Position numbers and translations under genes: made by a program. A stretch of DNA of 7,622 nucleotides from Anaerolineales bacterium UBA1429. GTDB lineage: Bacteria; Chloroflexota; Anaerolineae; UBA1429. Below, in pieces: positions 1 through 5,911 of the stretch; positions within the stretch are counted from its first letter, which is position 1; each line of letters begins with the position of its first letter. The notes under the pieces were generated by a model. It was not told the DNA's origin, ran no database searches, and saw only the letters and a program-made list of their open reading frames with translations. Location: positions 84,276 to 91,897 of the forward strand of contig DCTX01000026.1 in assembly GCA_002329325.1 (NCBI GenBank). The letters run 5' to 3'.

Positions 1-1
1 C

Positions 2-1828
2 GGCGCCTGGTCCCTCTACGCGCCGCCGGAGGGCCCGCCGAGCCAGGAGATCCGCGATCTGGCCGTGGCGCCCGATGACTCGCTGTGGCTGGCCACCGCC
101 GATGCCGGCGTGCTCGCCTACGATGGCCTCACCTGGGAGCCGGTGGACCCCTGGAGCGGCGGCGCTCCCGCCGAGCGGCTGTTCGACCTGGGCGATGGCA
201 GCCTCTGGCTGAGCGGCCCCCAGGGCGTGGCCCAGGTGGATCCCGCCACCCGGCAGACCCTCTATGCCAGCCGTTGCCTGCCGGAGGGCTTGCGGCGCCC
301 AATGCTCGCCCAGGAGGATGGCAGCCTGTGGTTCTCCGATGGGGCGGGCCTGACCCTGTACACCCCCGGCGAGGGTTGGCGCCAGGCGCCGCTGGGCGAG
401 GGCAACCTCAGCGCCGCCGACATGCTCGCCGCGCAGGACGGCGCTCTCTGGGTGGGCGCCGAGGATGGCGGCCTCTTCCGGCGCGGCCCGGAGCCCGACG
501 CCAGTTTTGTGGCCGAGCCGGCCCTGGCGGGCGCCGACGTGCGCGCCCTGGCCGAGACCCCCGATGGCGCCCTTTGGGCCGCCACCGCCCAGGGTCTGGC
601 CCGCCGCCAGGACGAGGGCTGGCAGATCTGGGCGACCGACGAGGGCCTGATCAGCCTGGACGTGCTCGCCCTCTTGGCCGGAAGCCAGGGCGAGCTGTGG
701 GTGGGCACGGCGGAGGGCCTGGGCCGCTACCAGGGCGAGGCCTGGACGTGGTATGGCGAGGCCGAGGGCGCGCCCGAGGCCGAGATCGCGGCCCTGGCCC
801 AGGCGCAGGACGGCGCCCTCTGGGCCGCCACGGCGCAAGGCATCTATCGCCTGCAGGAGGACAGGGCGACCCTGGTGGCCGCCGACGCGGCTCATTCGGC
901 CCTGGCGGCTGACGATGGCTCCCTCTGGTTTGGCACCGATCAAGGCCTTGTGCGCCACGATGGCCGGGGCGGCTATGAGCTGCAGACCGACGGCCTGGAA
1001 AATGTGGTGGTGGGGGCGCTGCTGCAGGGCGCCGATGGCACGCTCTGGGCCGAGACCGGCCAGGGTGTTGCACAGTACGCCGATGGCTACTGGGTCACCC
1101 CCTCTCAGTGCGGACCCGGGCGATCGGGGCCCCTGGCGATGATGTACGCGCGCAGCGGCGACTTGTGGGCCCTTTCGCGCGACGGCATCTATCAGCACCG
1201 CCAGGGGAGTTGGCAGCGCTGGGGCGCGGAAGATGGTCTGAGCCTTGCCCGGCCCATCGCTCTCCTGGAGGACCTCCAGGGCGGCATCTGGTACGCGGGG
1301 GCCGACGGCGTGGCCCGGTTCCGCGATGGCGCCTGGACGGCGGTGCCGGCGGCCTCGCCGGAGGGCTTGCCCGTCGCCATCCATGCGCTGGCCATGACCG
1401 ATGACGGACAGCTCTGGCTGGGCACCGATGCCGGGCTGTTCCGCCTGGAGGGGACCACCTGGCAGCCCTCAGGCCCGGAGGACGGGACGGGCGCGGTGCC
1501 GTATCTGGCGCCGGCTCCCCAGGGCGCGTTGTGGGCGGCGAACGCTGCCGGGCTCTGGCATTACGACGGCGCCGAGTGGCAGGCCTTTCGCTGGGGCCAG
1601 GAGCTGCCCGCTGCCCAGATGAGCGACCTGCTGGTCGCCTCGGATGGCACCCTGTGGGTGGGCCTGGCGGATCAGGGGCTGCTGCACCACAACGAGCGCG
1701 GCTGGACCTCCATCACGAGCCTGCACGGCCTGGCGAGCAATCAGGTCGCCAGGCTATACGAGGCGCGGGACGGCGCCCTGTGGATCGCCACATCCCATGG
1801 CCTCTCGCGCTACACCCCGGCCCCCTGA
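2..1828 (+). CDS. Reg_prop-type beta-propeller repeat protein, 5' end outside the window
   Basis: At least fifteen tandem repeats are visible, each built around a D/Q-G-x-L/I-W core followed by a G-L/V/I turn and usually a closing W. The L/I-W codon pairs begin at 83, 203, 326, 446, 572, 695, 818, 923, 1043, 1163, 1286, 1412, 1529, 1652 and 1778, a period of 35 to 42 codons. This is the pattern of two-component-regulator propeller (Reg_prop) repeats, which fold as blades of seven-bladed propellers and usually act as extracytoplasmic ligand-sensing or binding domains. The frame is open from base 2, and codons before the GTG at 65 (GAWSLYAP...) already belong to a repeat, so that GTG is internal and the true start, with any signal peptide, lies upstream. 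The protein stops right after the last repeat (SRYTPAP): no histidine kinase, cyclase or DNA-binding domain follows. The ligand is unknown. The next gene begins 13 bases later. Confidence 0.85.
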   Translation, partial: GAWSLYAPPEGPPSQEIRDLAVAPDDSLWLATADAGVLAYDGLTWEPVDPWSGGAPAERLFDLGDGSLWLSGPQGVAQVDPATRQTLYASRCLPEGLRRPMLAQEDGSLWFSDGAGLTLYTPGEGWRQAPLGEGNLSAADMLAAQDGALWVGAEDGGLFRRGPEPDASFVAEPALAGADVRALAETPDGALWAATAQGLARRQDEGWQIWATDEGLISLDVLALLAGSQGELWVGTAEGLGRYQGEAWTWYGEAEGAPEAEIAALAQAQDGALWAATAQGIYRLQEDRATLVAADAAHSALAADDGSLWFGTDQGLVRHDGRGGYELQTDGLENVVVGALLQGADGTLWAETGQGVAQYADGYWVTPSQCGPGRSGPLAMMYARSGDLWALSRDGIYQHRQGSWQRWGAEDGLSLARPIALLEDLQGGIWYAGADGVARFRDGAWTAVPAASPEGLPVAIHALAMTDDGQLWLGTDAGLFRLEGTTWQPSGPEDGTGAVPYLAPAPQGALWAANAAGLWHYDGAEWQAFRWGQELPAAQMSDLLVASDGTLWVGLADQGLLHHNERGWTSITSLHGLASNQVARLYEARDGALWIATSHGLSRYTPAP

Positions 1829-1841
1829 CGAAAGGAACGCC

Positions 1842-2474
1842 ATGGCGTCTGAAAGCTCGCCGCGTTGGCTGGATTGGGCCTTGCGCCTGCAGGCCCTGGC
1901 CCAGGATGGCCTGCTCTTTGCCCAGAACCCCTTTGATGCCGACCGCTACCGCGCCGTTCGGCAGATCGCCGCCGAGATGATGGCCGCCGGCTCCGGCTGG
2001 CCGGACGAGCGCATCGTGGGCCTCTTTGACGCCCAGACGGGCTACGCCACGCCCAAGGTGGACGTCAGGGGCGCCGTCTTCCGCGAGGGCCAGATCCTGC
2101 TGGTGCGCGAGCGCACCGACGGAGGCTGGACCCTGCCGGGCGGCTGGGCGGACCCGTGGGACACGCCCTCATCGGCTGTGGAGCGCGAGATCCGCGAGGA
2201 ATCGGGCTACCTCGCCCGGGCGGTCAAGCTGGTGGCCGTGTACGACCGGGCGCGCCAGGGCCACCAACCGCCCCACCCCTTTGCCATCTACAAGCTGTTC
2301 TTCCTGTGCGAGCTGGTCGGAGGCGAGCCGACCACCAGCGCCGAGACTGATGGCGTGGGTTTCTTTGCCGAGGACGCCCTCCCCGAGCTATCGTTGGCGC
2401 GGGTCACATCGCGCCAACTCGCACGCCTGTTCGCCCACGCGCGCCACCCCGAGTGGCCCGCCGACTTTGACTAG
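1842..2474 (+). CDS. Nudix hydrolase with N-terminal Nudix_hydro_N-type domain
   Basis: This 210-residue protein should hydrolyse a nucleoside diphosphate linked to another group, using Mg2+ or Mn2+ in the cytoplasm. Residues 1-65 form a helical N-terminal region typical of the Nudix_hydro_N subfamily. The catalytic domain starts near residue 72 (KVDVRGAVF). The Nudix box spans 101-123, with R115-E116 and the metal-binding pair E119-E120 before S-G-Y. The usual first Glu of the box is Asp (D107), preceded by P-W where relatives usually have V-G. The later stretch HPFAIYKLFFLCEL (145-158) is also characteristic of this subfamily. Some members hydrolyse CDP-choline or ADP-ribose, but the substrate here cannot be read from sequence. 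The ATG at 1842 is chosen because GAAAGGA (1830-1836) lies five bases upstream; in-frame codons further upstream lie inside the propeller gene. Probably co-transcribed with that gene. Confidence 0.9.
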   Translation: MASESSPRWLDWALRLQALAQDGLLFAQNPFDADRYRAVRQIAAEMMAAGSGWPDERIVGLFDAQTGYATPKVDVRGAVFREGQILLVRERTDGGWTLPGGWADPWDTPSSAVEREIREESGYLARAVKLVAVYDRARQGHQPPHPFAIYKLFFLCELVGGEPTTSAETDGVGFFAEDALPELSLARVTSRQLARLFAHARHPEWPADFD

Positions 2475-2477
2475 CGC

Positions 2478-2849
2478 CTATTCCTCGCCCCGAAAGGCCG
2501 CCTGCACGTCATTGCGCAGCAGGAACCAGAGGACCAGGACGCCGATGACGGTGCCCACGGGGAATCCCGGGAGACCCAGGATCGCCAGCACGATGGCCAC
2601 CCAGCGCGCCCACTCCTTGCGGCGCCACAGCCCGATGCCGGAGAGCAGGTAGAGCACCGCCAAGCCTCCCAGCAGCACACAGAGCATCGCCCCGGTCACC
2701 ACGATGGCCACCAACGCCTCGGGTGGCGTGTACTCGAGCGCGAGAGGCACGATGAGCATCAACAGCACGCCCATAGCCCCCAGCAGCCAGAGACCGGCCA
2801 TGGCATAGTGCAAGATCGCGACCAACTTGATCCCATCATCCCGAGACAT
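2478..2849 (-). CDS. small integral membrane protein of unknown function
   Basis: A 123-residue, very hydrophobic protein with about four membrane segments, roughly at residues 8-37 (one long or two short), 44-74, 81-94 and 97-112. A charged loop (WRRKEWARW, 75-83) lies between the second and third, and the C-terminus is charged (RNDVQAAFRGEE). The layout, including the LPGFPVGTVIG turn before the last segment, resembles a widespread group of small uncharacterised bacterial membrane proteins; I assign no function. The frame can be extended to an ATG at 2945, but the start at 2849 is preferred. It has AGGAGGG five bases upstream, the protein then begins directly before the first membrane segment, and the promoter at 2902-2930 lies downstream of the longer start. 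It converges on the Nudix gene, with three bases between the stops. It appears to be a single-gene unit. Confidence 0.75.
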   Translation of the reverse strand: MSRDDGIKLVAILHYAMAGLWLLGAMGVLLMLIVPLALEYTPPEALVAIVVTGAMLCVLLGGLAVLYLLSGIGLWRRKEWARWVAIVLAILGLPGFPVGTVIGVLVLWFLLRNDVQAAFRGEE

Positions 2850-2854
2850 AGCGT

Positions 2855-2861
2855 CCCTCCT
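2855..2861 (-). promoter_or_regulatory. Shine-Dalgarno site fixing the membrane-protein start
   Basis: Read on the minus strand this is AGGAGGG, five bases before the ATG at 2849. It is a near-perfect anti-16S match, and it is the main reason for preferring that start over the upstream in-frame ATG at 2945. Confidence 0.8.
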
Positions 2862-2901
2862 GATTCTGGCACGCAACACTTCTCCCCCGAGGGGCATCTT
2901 C

Positions 2902-2930
2902 GTTGTACAGTACGCCCCGGCCAAGGTCAA
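2902..2930 (-). promoter_or_regulatory. sigma70-type promoter for the membrane-protein gene
   Basis: On the minus strand TTGACC (2930-2925) is followed after exactly 17 bases by TACAAC (2907-2902). That is five of six matches to the -35 consensus and four of six to the -10. Transcription would start near 2895, giving a leader of about 45 bases that includes the Shine-Dalgarno site. A short palindrome, GTACAGTAC (2905-2913), overlaps the -10 element. The assignment rests on sequence match and position only. Confidence 0.55.
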
Positions 2931-2993
2931 GTTGCGCTCTGCCAACCCGCAGGCGCTGTAACTTGTGTCACGGTCTAGGGCGACCGGTTGCGC

Positions 2994-2999
2994 TATGCT
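2994..2999 (+). promoter_or_regulatory. possible -10 element for the cupin gene
   Basis: TATGCT matches four of six -10 consensus bases and lies 33 bases before the cupin ATG, a sensible distance. No good -35 hexamer sits 16 to 18 bases upstream (the sequence there is around CGGTCT), so the promoter is weak, activator-dependent or elsewhere in the divergent region. Low confidence. Confidence 0.25.
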
Positions 3000-3018
3000 C
3001 AGGTCGGATCACAGAACG

Positions 3019-3025
3019 AAAGGAG
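3019..3025 (+). promoter_or_regulatory. Shine-Dalgarno site fixing the cupin start
   Basis: AAAGGAG lies seven bases before the ATG at 3033. The other in-frame ATG, at 2988, has no comparable site and would add 15 residues not expected in a single-domain cupin. Confidence 0.75.
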
Positions 3026-3032
3026 CCCGATC

Positions 3033-3365
3033 ATGGAGATCATCCAGACCACGAGCGCACCGAACGCCGCCAACCCCCACGGAGTGCAGGCCCAGGCGCT
3101 CCACACCACCGAACACGTGCAGGTGACCCTGATCACGCTGCAGCCCGGCCAGGCCCTCAAGCTTCACACCACCCCCGTGGACGCCTTCTTCTACGGGCTC
3201 GAGGGTCAAGGCGTCGTCGAGATCGGCGACGAGCGCGGGATCCTGACGAAGGATGCCCTGGTGCATAGCCCCAAGGGCATCCCCCACCGGCTGCTCAACG
3301 AGGGAGACCAGGTCTTCCGCTTTTTGGTGGTCAAGACGCCGGGCGCTCGGCCTGCCGCCAGCTAG
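3033..3365 (+). CDS. small single-domain cupin protein
   Basis: This 110-residue protein is one cupin barrel, the usual size for a stand-alone member. Cupin motif 1 covers about residues 38-58 (PGQALKLHTTPVDAFFYGLEG). H45 occupies the first metal-ligand position, but the second His of the classical HxH is Thr (T47) and the Glu position is not obvious. Motif 2 covers about 79-89 (SPKGIPHRLLN), with the typical PxGxPH pattern and H85. The TPVDxFFYxLEG signature recurs in a subgroup of small cupins, so the changed motif 1 is probably normal for the subgroup, not damage. Possible roles are small-molecule binding, an isomerase-like activity or a metal-site enzyme; the sequence does not decide. The gene stands alone, with a divergent neighbour upstream and a GC hairpin just after its stop, so it is probably monocistronic. 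Confidence 0.85.
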   Translation: MEIIQTTSAPNAANPHGVQAQALHTTEHVQVTLITLQPGQALKLHTTPVDAFFYGLEGQGVVEIGDERGILTKDALVHSPKGIPHRLLNEGDQVFRFLVVKTPGARPAAS

Positions 3366-3380
3366 CAGGAGCGCGCAGTC

Positions 3381-3412
3381 CGGGGGCGCCGTGCGACCAC
3401 GCGGCGCCCCCG
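3381..3412 (+). terminator. GC-rich stem-loop after the cupin, possible terminator
   Basis: CGGGGGCGCCG (3381-3391) and CGGCGCCCCCG (3402-3412) are perfect 11-base inverted repeats around a ten-base loop, starting 16 bases after the cupin stop. The stem is very stable, but no T tract follows (CGGCCTGTACC), so it is not a canonical intrinsic terminator. It could still stop or stabilise the cupin transcript. The position, right after a gene and before an independent promoter, supports an end-of-transcript role. Confidence 0.5.
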
Positions 3413-3487
3413 CGGCCTGTACCCCCGGGGCGCCTCTTGGCGTTCATGCCCGATCCCCCGCAAGCCGATCCATTGTTCTCCCACGGT

Positions 3488-3516
3488 TTGACAAGCAAGA
3501 GCATCTCTGCTAACAT
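3488..3516 (+). promoter_or_regulatory. strong sigma70-type promoter of the marR-ABC exporter unit
   Basis: TTGACA (3488-3493) is a perfect -35 hexamer. After exactly 17 bases comes TAACAT (3511-3516), a four-of-six -10 with TG at 3508-3509 giving a TGn extended -10. Transcription would start near 3523, leaving a leader of about 35 bases before the MarR ATG at 3558. The stretch is also AT-richer than its surroundings. It is the best promoter in the window, and no other convincing one was found before the transporter genes. Confidence 0.75.
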
Positions 3517-3521
3517 TTAGC
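3509..3521 (+). promoter_or_regulatory. candidate MarR operator over the -10 element
   Basis: GCTAA (3509-3513), CAT, TTAGC (3517-3521) is a perfect five-base inverted repeat centred on the -10 element. A third copy of the half-site, GCTAA, occurs at 3539-3543 in the leader. MarR-family dimers bind short palindromes, commonly at their own promoters, and a site here would block RNA polymerase. The half-sites are short and could arise by chance, so this is an inference from position. Confidence 0.45.
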
Positions 3522-3546
3522 CGACTGATGATTTGCCAGCTAAGGA

Positions 3547-3553
3547 AAGGAAG
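3547..3553 (+). promoter_or_regulatory. Shine-Dalgarno site fixing the MarR start
   Basis: The purine run AAGGAAG ends four bases before the ATG at 3558. The alternative in-frame ATG at 3528 lies only about five bases after the predicted transcription start and has no such site, so it would have to be translated almost leaderless. Confidence 0.7.
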
Positions 3554-3557
3554 ATCT

Positions 3558-4010
3558 ATGAAGGAACCCAACGAACCCCTGACCCTAAGCCAGTTGCTGC
3601 CGCAGATCTGCCGGTTGCACCACACGCGGGCTCAAGCGCTCTTTAGCGCCATCGGCCTTCATCGAGGGCAACCGTTTCTTTTGGCTGTCCTGTGGGCAGA
3701 GGAGGGCTTGGCCCACTCTGAGCTGGCCGCTCGCATGCACGTTACCCCGGCTACCATCACCAAGATGCTGCAACGCATGGAGGATTCGGGATTCGTGCAC
3801 CGCCAGCCCGACCCCGATGACCAGCGGGTCTCGCGCGTGTACCTGACCGATCACGGTCGCGTCGTCCGTCAAAGGGTGGCCGATATGTGGCAGACCCTGG
3901 AGAATGAGGCCTTCGGCAACCTCACGTTCGAGGAGCAGGAGACGCTGCGCGAGCTGATGGCTCGCGTGCGCGACAACCTGCGCGAAGCCAATGGCGATTC
4001 CTCCGGCTGA
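3558..4010 (+). CDS. MarR-family transcriptional regulator
   Basis: At 150 residues this is a typical MarR-family dimeric winged-helix repressor. Residues 8-48 form the N-terminal dimerisation helices. The helix-turn-helix is at about 52-78 (SELAARM, then recognition helix TPATITKMLQRMEDSG), and the wing at 79-100 carries the conserved D-x-R (D88-Q-R90) and LTDHG. The C-terminal helices (101-144) close the dimer. Such proteins bind a palindromic operator and release it when a small molecule binds or a cysteine is oxidised. There is one Cys (C18), but the tyrosines that mark OhrR-type peroxide sensors are not evident, so ligand sensing is more likely. It heads a unit with the two ABC half-exporters 155 bases downstream, suggesting autorepression and control of the pump. 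The start at 3558 is set by the upstream Shine-Dalgarno site. Confidence 0.92.
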   Translation: MKEPNEPLTLSQLLPQICRLHHTRAQALFSAIGLHRGQPFLLAVLWAEEGLAHSELAARMHVTPATITKMLQRMEDSGFVHRQPDPDDQRVSRVYLTDHGRVVRQRVADMWQTLENEAFGNLTFEEQETLRELMARVRDNLREANGDSSG

Positions 4011-4086
4011 CCCTGGTCGCCGAGTTGCCACGAGAGCGAGAGGCCCGGGTCATCCGTCGCCAGCGTGTTTCCGTTCTGAGAAGCAG

Positions 4087-4104
4087 ATGAGGGCGCACCC
4101 TTGA
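4087..4104 (+). other. possible five-codon upstream reading frame in the exporter leader
   Basis: ATG AGG GCG CAC CCT TGA encodes M-R-A-H-P and lies mostly inside the left arm of the leader hairpin, with a weak purine stretch (GAGAAG) upstream. A ribosome here would disrupt the hairpin. So short a frame easily occurs by chance, so this is a candidate only. Confidence 0.2.
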
Positions 4105-4129
4105 GCACCTCGCGCTCAGGGATGCGCCC
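4091..4129 (+). promoter_or_regulatory. leader stem-loop ahead of the ABC exporter genes
   Basis: The arms GGGCGCACCCTTGAGC (4091-4106) and GCTCAGGGATGCGCCC (4114-4129) pair over 16 positions, with one C-A mismatch (4098/4122) and one G-T wobble (4101/4119), around a seven-base loop. The stem ends 36 bases before the transporter ATG. No T run follows (CCCTATACC), so it is not a standard terminator. It could lower read-through from marR, protect the exporter mRNA from 5' decay, or act as an attenuator. The rest of the 4011-4165 gap shows no convincing second promoter. Confidence 0.5.
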
Positions 4130-4165
4130 CCTATACCCCGTATCGTCAAGATCGATGGAGGAAGT

Positions 4166-5911
4166 ATGCAACTGATTCGGCGGCTTTTGCCGTACTTGCG
4201 CCCTTATTGGAAGGAGGCGCTCATCGCTCCGTTCCTGATGCTGCTTGAGGTGGCAATGGACTTGGCGCAGCCTCGTCTCATGCAGCAGATCGTGGATGTC
4301 GGCATTGCGCAGCTCGACATGGGCATCGTCATGCGCACCGGGCTGCTCATGGTCGGCCTGGCCCTGGTGGGCATGGTCGGCGGCGTGGGCAACTGCGTCT
4401 TGGGTGTGCGCGCCGGCCAGGGCTATGGCGCCGACCTGCGCGATGCCCTTTACCGCAAGATTCAGTCCCTTTCGTTCGGCAACCTGGATGCCCTGGGGAC
4501 GGGTGAGCTGGTGACTCGCCTCACCAACGACGTCACCCAGATCCAGGAGGTCGTGTTGATCAGCCTGCGCATCCTGGTGCGCGCCCCCCTGATGATGATC
4601 GGCAGCCTGGTGATGATGATCATCACCAGCCCCAAGCTGGCCCTCCTGCTGTTGGCCCTGGTGCCCATCGTCCTGGTAGGCCTCACCATTGTGGTCAAGT
4701 ATGCCCACGCCCTCTTTAGCGCGGTGCAAAAGGCGATCGACGATGTGAACACCGTGGTTCAGGAGAACCTGGCCAGCGTGCGCGTCATCAAGGCGTTTGT
4801 GCGCCAGCACTATGAGCGCAACCGGTTCGCCCGCGCCAACGAGACCCTGACGGCGCGCTCGATTCGAGCCGAACGCACCGTAGCCCTGTTCGGCCCCTTC
4901 TTGATGATCTCGCTCAACCTGGGCATCGTGGGCGTTATCTGGTTCGGCGGCGTGGATGTCACCCGCGGCAACGCCCATGTCGGCCAGATCATGGCCTCCA
5001 TCAACTACCTCACCACCACCCTGATGTCGCTGATGCAGGTGGGCATGCTGCTCACCCGCGTCTCGCGCGCTCAGGCGTCGGCGGAGCGCGTGCTCCAGGT
5101 GCTGGATGCCGAGCCGATGGTGGTGGATGCGCCCGAGGCTGTGACGACCCTGCCCCGCCAGGGGAGCGTCGCCCTGGAGGGCGTGACCTTCTCCTATGGC
5201 ACCGACGGCGAGGAGCCCGTGCTGGATCGCGTGGACCTGCGCATCGAGCCCGGCCAGACCGTGGCGATCCTGGGGGCGACTGGCTCGGGCAAATCCACCC
5301 TGGCCCATCTGATCCCCCGCTTTTACGATGTCAAGGCCGGCCGCCTGATGGTGGACAACATGGACGTGCGCGAGATCCAGCAGCAGGCACTGCGCCGGCA
5401 GGTGGCCATCGTGATGCAGGAGCCGTTCCTCTTTAGCGGCACCATCGCCGAGAACCTGCGCTACGGGCGCCCCGAGGCCACCGATGAGGAGGTCATTCTG
5501 GCGGCCAAGCTGGCCCAGGCCCACGATTTCATCATGTCCTTCCCCGAAGGCTACAACACGATGCTGGGGCAGCGAGGCGTGAACGTCTCCGGCGGCCAGA
5601 AGCAACGCCTGGCCATCGCCAGGGCCCTGGTGATGCGGCCCGCCATCCTGATCCTCGATGATAGCACCAGCTCGGTGGATGTGGAGACCGAGGCGCTCAT
5701 CCAGAAGGCGCTGGAGGAGAACCTGAACGATTGCACCCGCATCGTCGTGGCCCAGCGCATCAGCACGGTGCTCAGCGCCGATAGCATCATCGTGCTGGAT
5801 GGGGCCCGCGTGGTGGCCCAGGGCACTCACAACGAGCTGATGAAGAGCAGCAAGATCTATCGCGAGATCTATGAATCACAACTTGGAAACGGAGTAGTCG
5901 TGCATGGCTGA
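4166..5911 (+). CDS. ABC exporter half-transporter with degenerate ATP site (TM287/BmrC-like partner)
   Basis: This 581-residue protein has an N-terminal six-helix exporter membrane domain (about residues 1-310) and a C-terminal ATPase domain (about 333-575). In order there are an A-loop Tyr (Y344), Walker A GATGSGKST (370-378), Q-loop Q418, signature VSGGQ (474-478), Walker B ILILD (494-498) and D-loop SSVD (502-505). The residue after Walker B, normally the catalytic Glu, is Asp (D499), and the switch His is Gln (Q530). The same changes mark the non-catalytic half of heterodimeric exporters such as TM287. Its intact signature should complete the active site of the partner encoded next. The likely role is ATP-driven export of drugs, lipids or peptides across the cytoplasmic membrane; the substrate cannot be read. 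A strong Shine-Dalgarno site (GGAGGAAG, 4157-4164) precedes the ATG. The last eight bases overlap the partner gene. Confidence 0.93.
   Translation: MQLIRRLLPYLRPYWKEALIAPFLMLLEVAMDLAQPRLMQQIVDVGIAQLDMGIVMRTGLLMVGLALVGMVGGVGNCVLGVRAGQGYGADLRDALYRKIQSLSFGNLDALGTGELVTRLTNDVTQIQEVVLISLRILVRAPLMMIGSLVMMIITSPKLALLLLALVPIVLVGLTIVVKYAHALFSAVQKAIDDVNTVVQENLASVRVIKAFVRQHYERNRFARANETLTARSIRAERTVALFGPFLMISLNLGIVGVIWFGGVDVTRGNAHVGQIMASINYLTTTLMSLMQVGMLLTRVSRAQASAERVLQVLDAEPMVVDAPEAVTTLPRQGSVALEGVTFSYGTDGEEPVLDRVDLRIEPGQTVAILGATGSGKSTLAHLIPRFYDVKAGRLMVDNMDVREIQQQALRRQVAIVMQEPFLFSGTIAENLRYGRPEATDEEVILAAKLAQAHDFIMSFPEGYNTMLGQRGVNVSGGQKQRLAIARALVMRPAILILDDSTSSVDVETEALIQKALEENLNDCTRIVVAQRISTVLSADSIIVLDGARVVAQGTHNELMKSSKIYREIYESQLGNGVVVHG

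Noticed and set aside
65..67. GTG at 65 as the start of the propeller gene
   Set aside because: The codons before it, from base 2, already encode a propeller repeat and no stop intervenes, so the gene begins outside the window.
2..1828. WD40, Kelch or PQQ-type propeller
   Set aside because: The repeats lack the GH/WD, GG or PQQ-type signatures; the D-G-x-L-W-x-G-T pattern is that of Reg_prop repeats.
2026..2652. A 208-codon plus-strand frame crossing the Nudix stop and the convergent gene
   Set aside because: It reads the Nudix gene out of frame and then the antisense of the membrane-protein gene. It is rich in Arg, Ser, Pro and Thr, with no domain or ribosome site.
2847..2945. Longer start at 2945 for the minus-strand membrane protein
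   Set aside because: It has no good ribosome site, adds a non-hydrophobic 32-residue stretch, and lies upstream of the best promoter.
3429..3444. Second small hairpin CGCC-TCTT-GGCG after the cupin
   Set aside because: The stem is only four strong pairs plus wobbles, too weak to call in GC-rich DNA.
3528..3557. Start of the MarR gene at the ATG at 3528
   Set aside because: It is only about five bases from the predicted transcription start and lacks a Shine-Dalgarno site; the ATG at 3558 has one.
3558..4010. OhrR-type peroxide sensor, because of Cys18 near the N-terminus
   Set aside because: The spacing from the Cys to the following helix is shorter than in OhrR and the conserved tyrosines are not seen, so redox sensing is not supported.
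3869..5830. A 653-codon minus-strand open frame antisense to the exporter and marR genes, rich in His, Gln, Asp and Gly
   Set aside because: It mirrors the codon structure of a clear ABC transporter on the other strand. Its composition is that of reverse-complemented GC-rich codons, with no recognisable domain or good start signal. It is a shadow frame.
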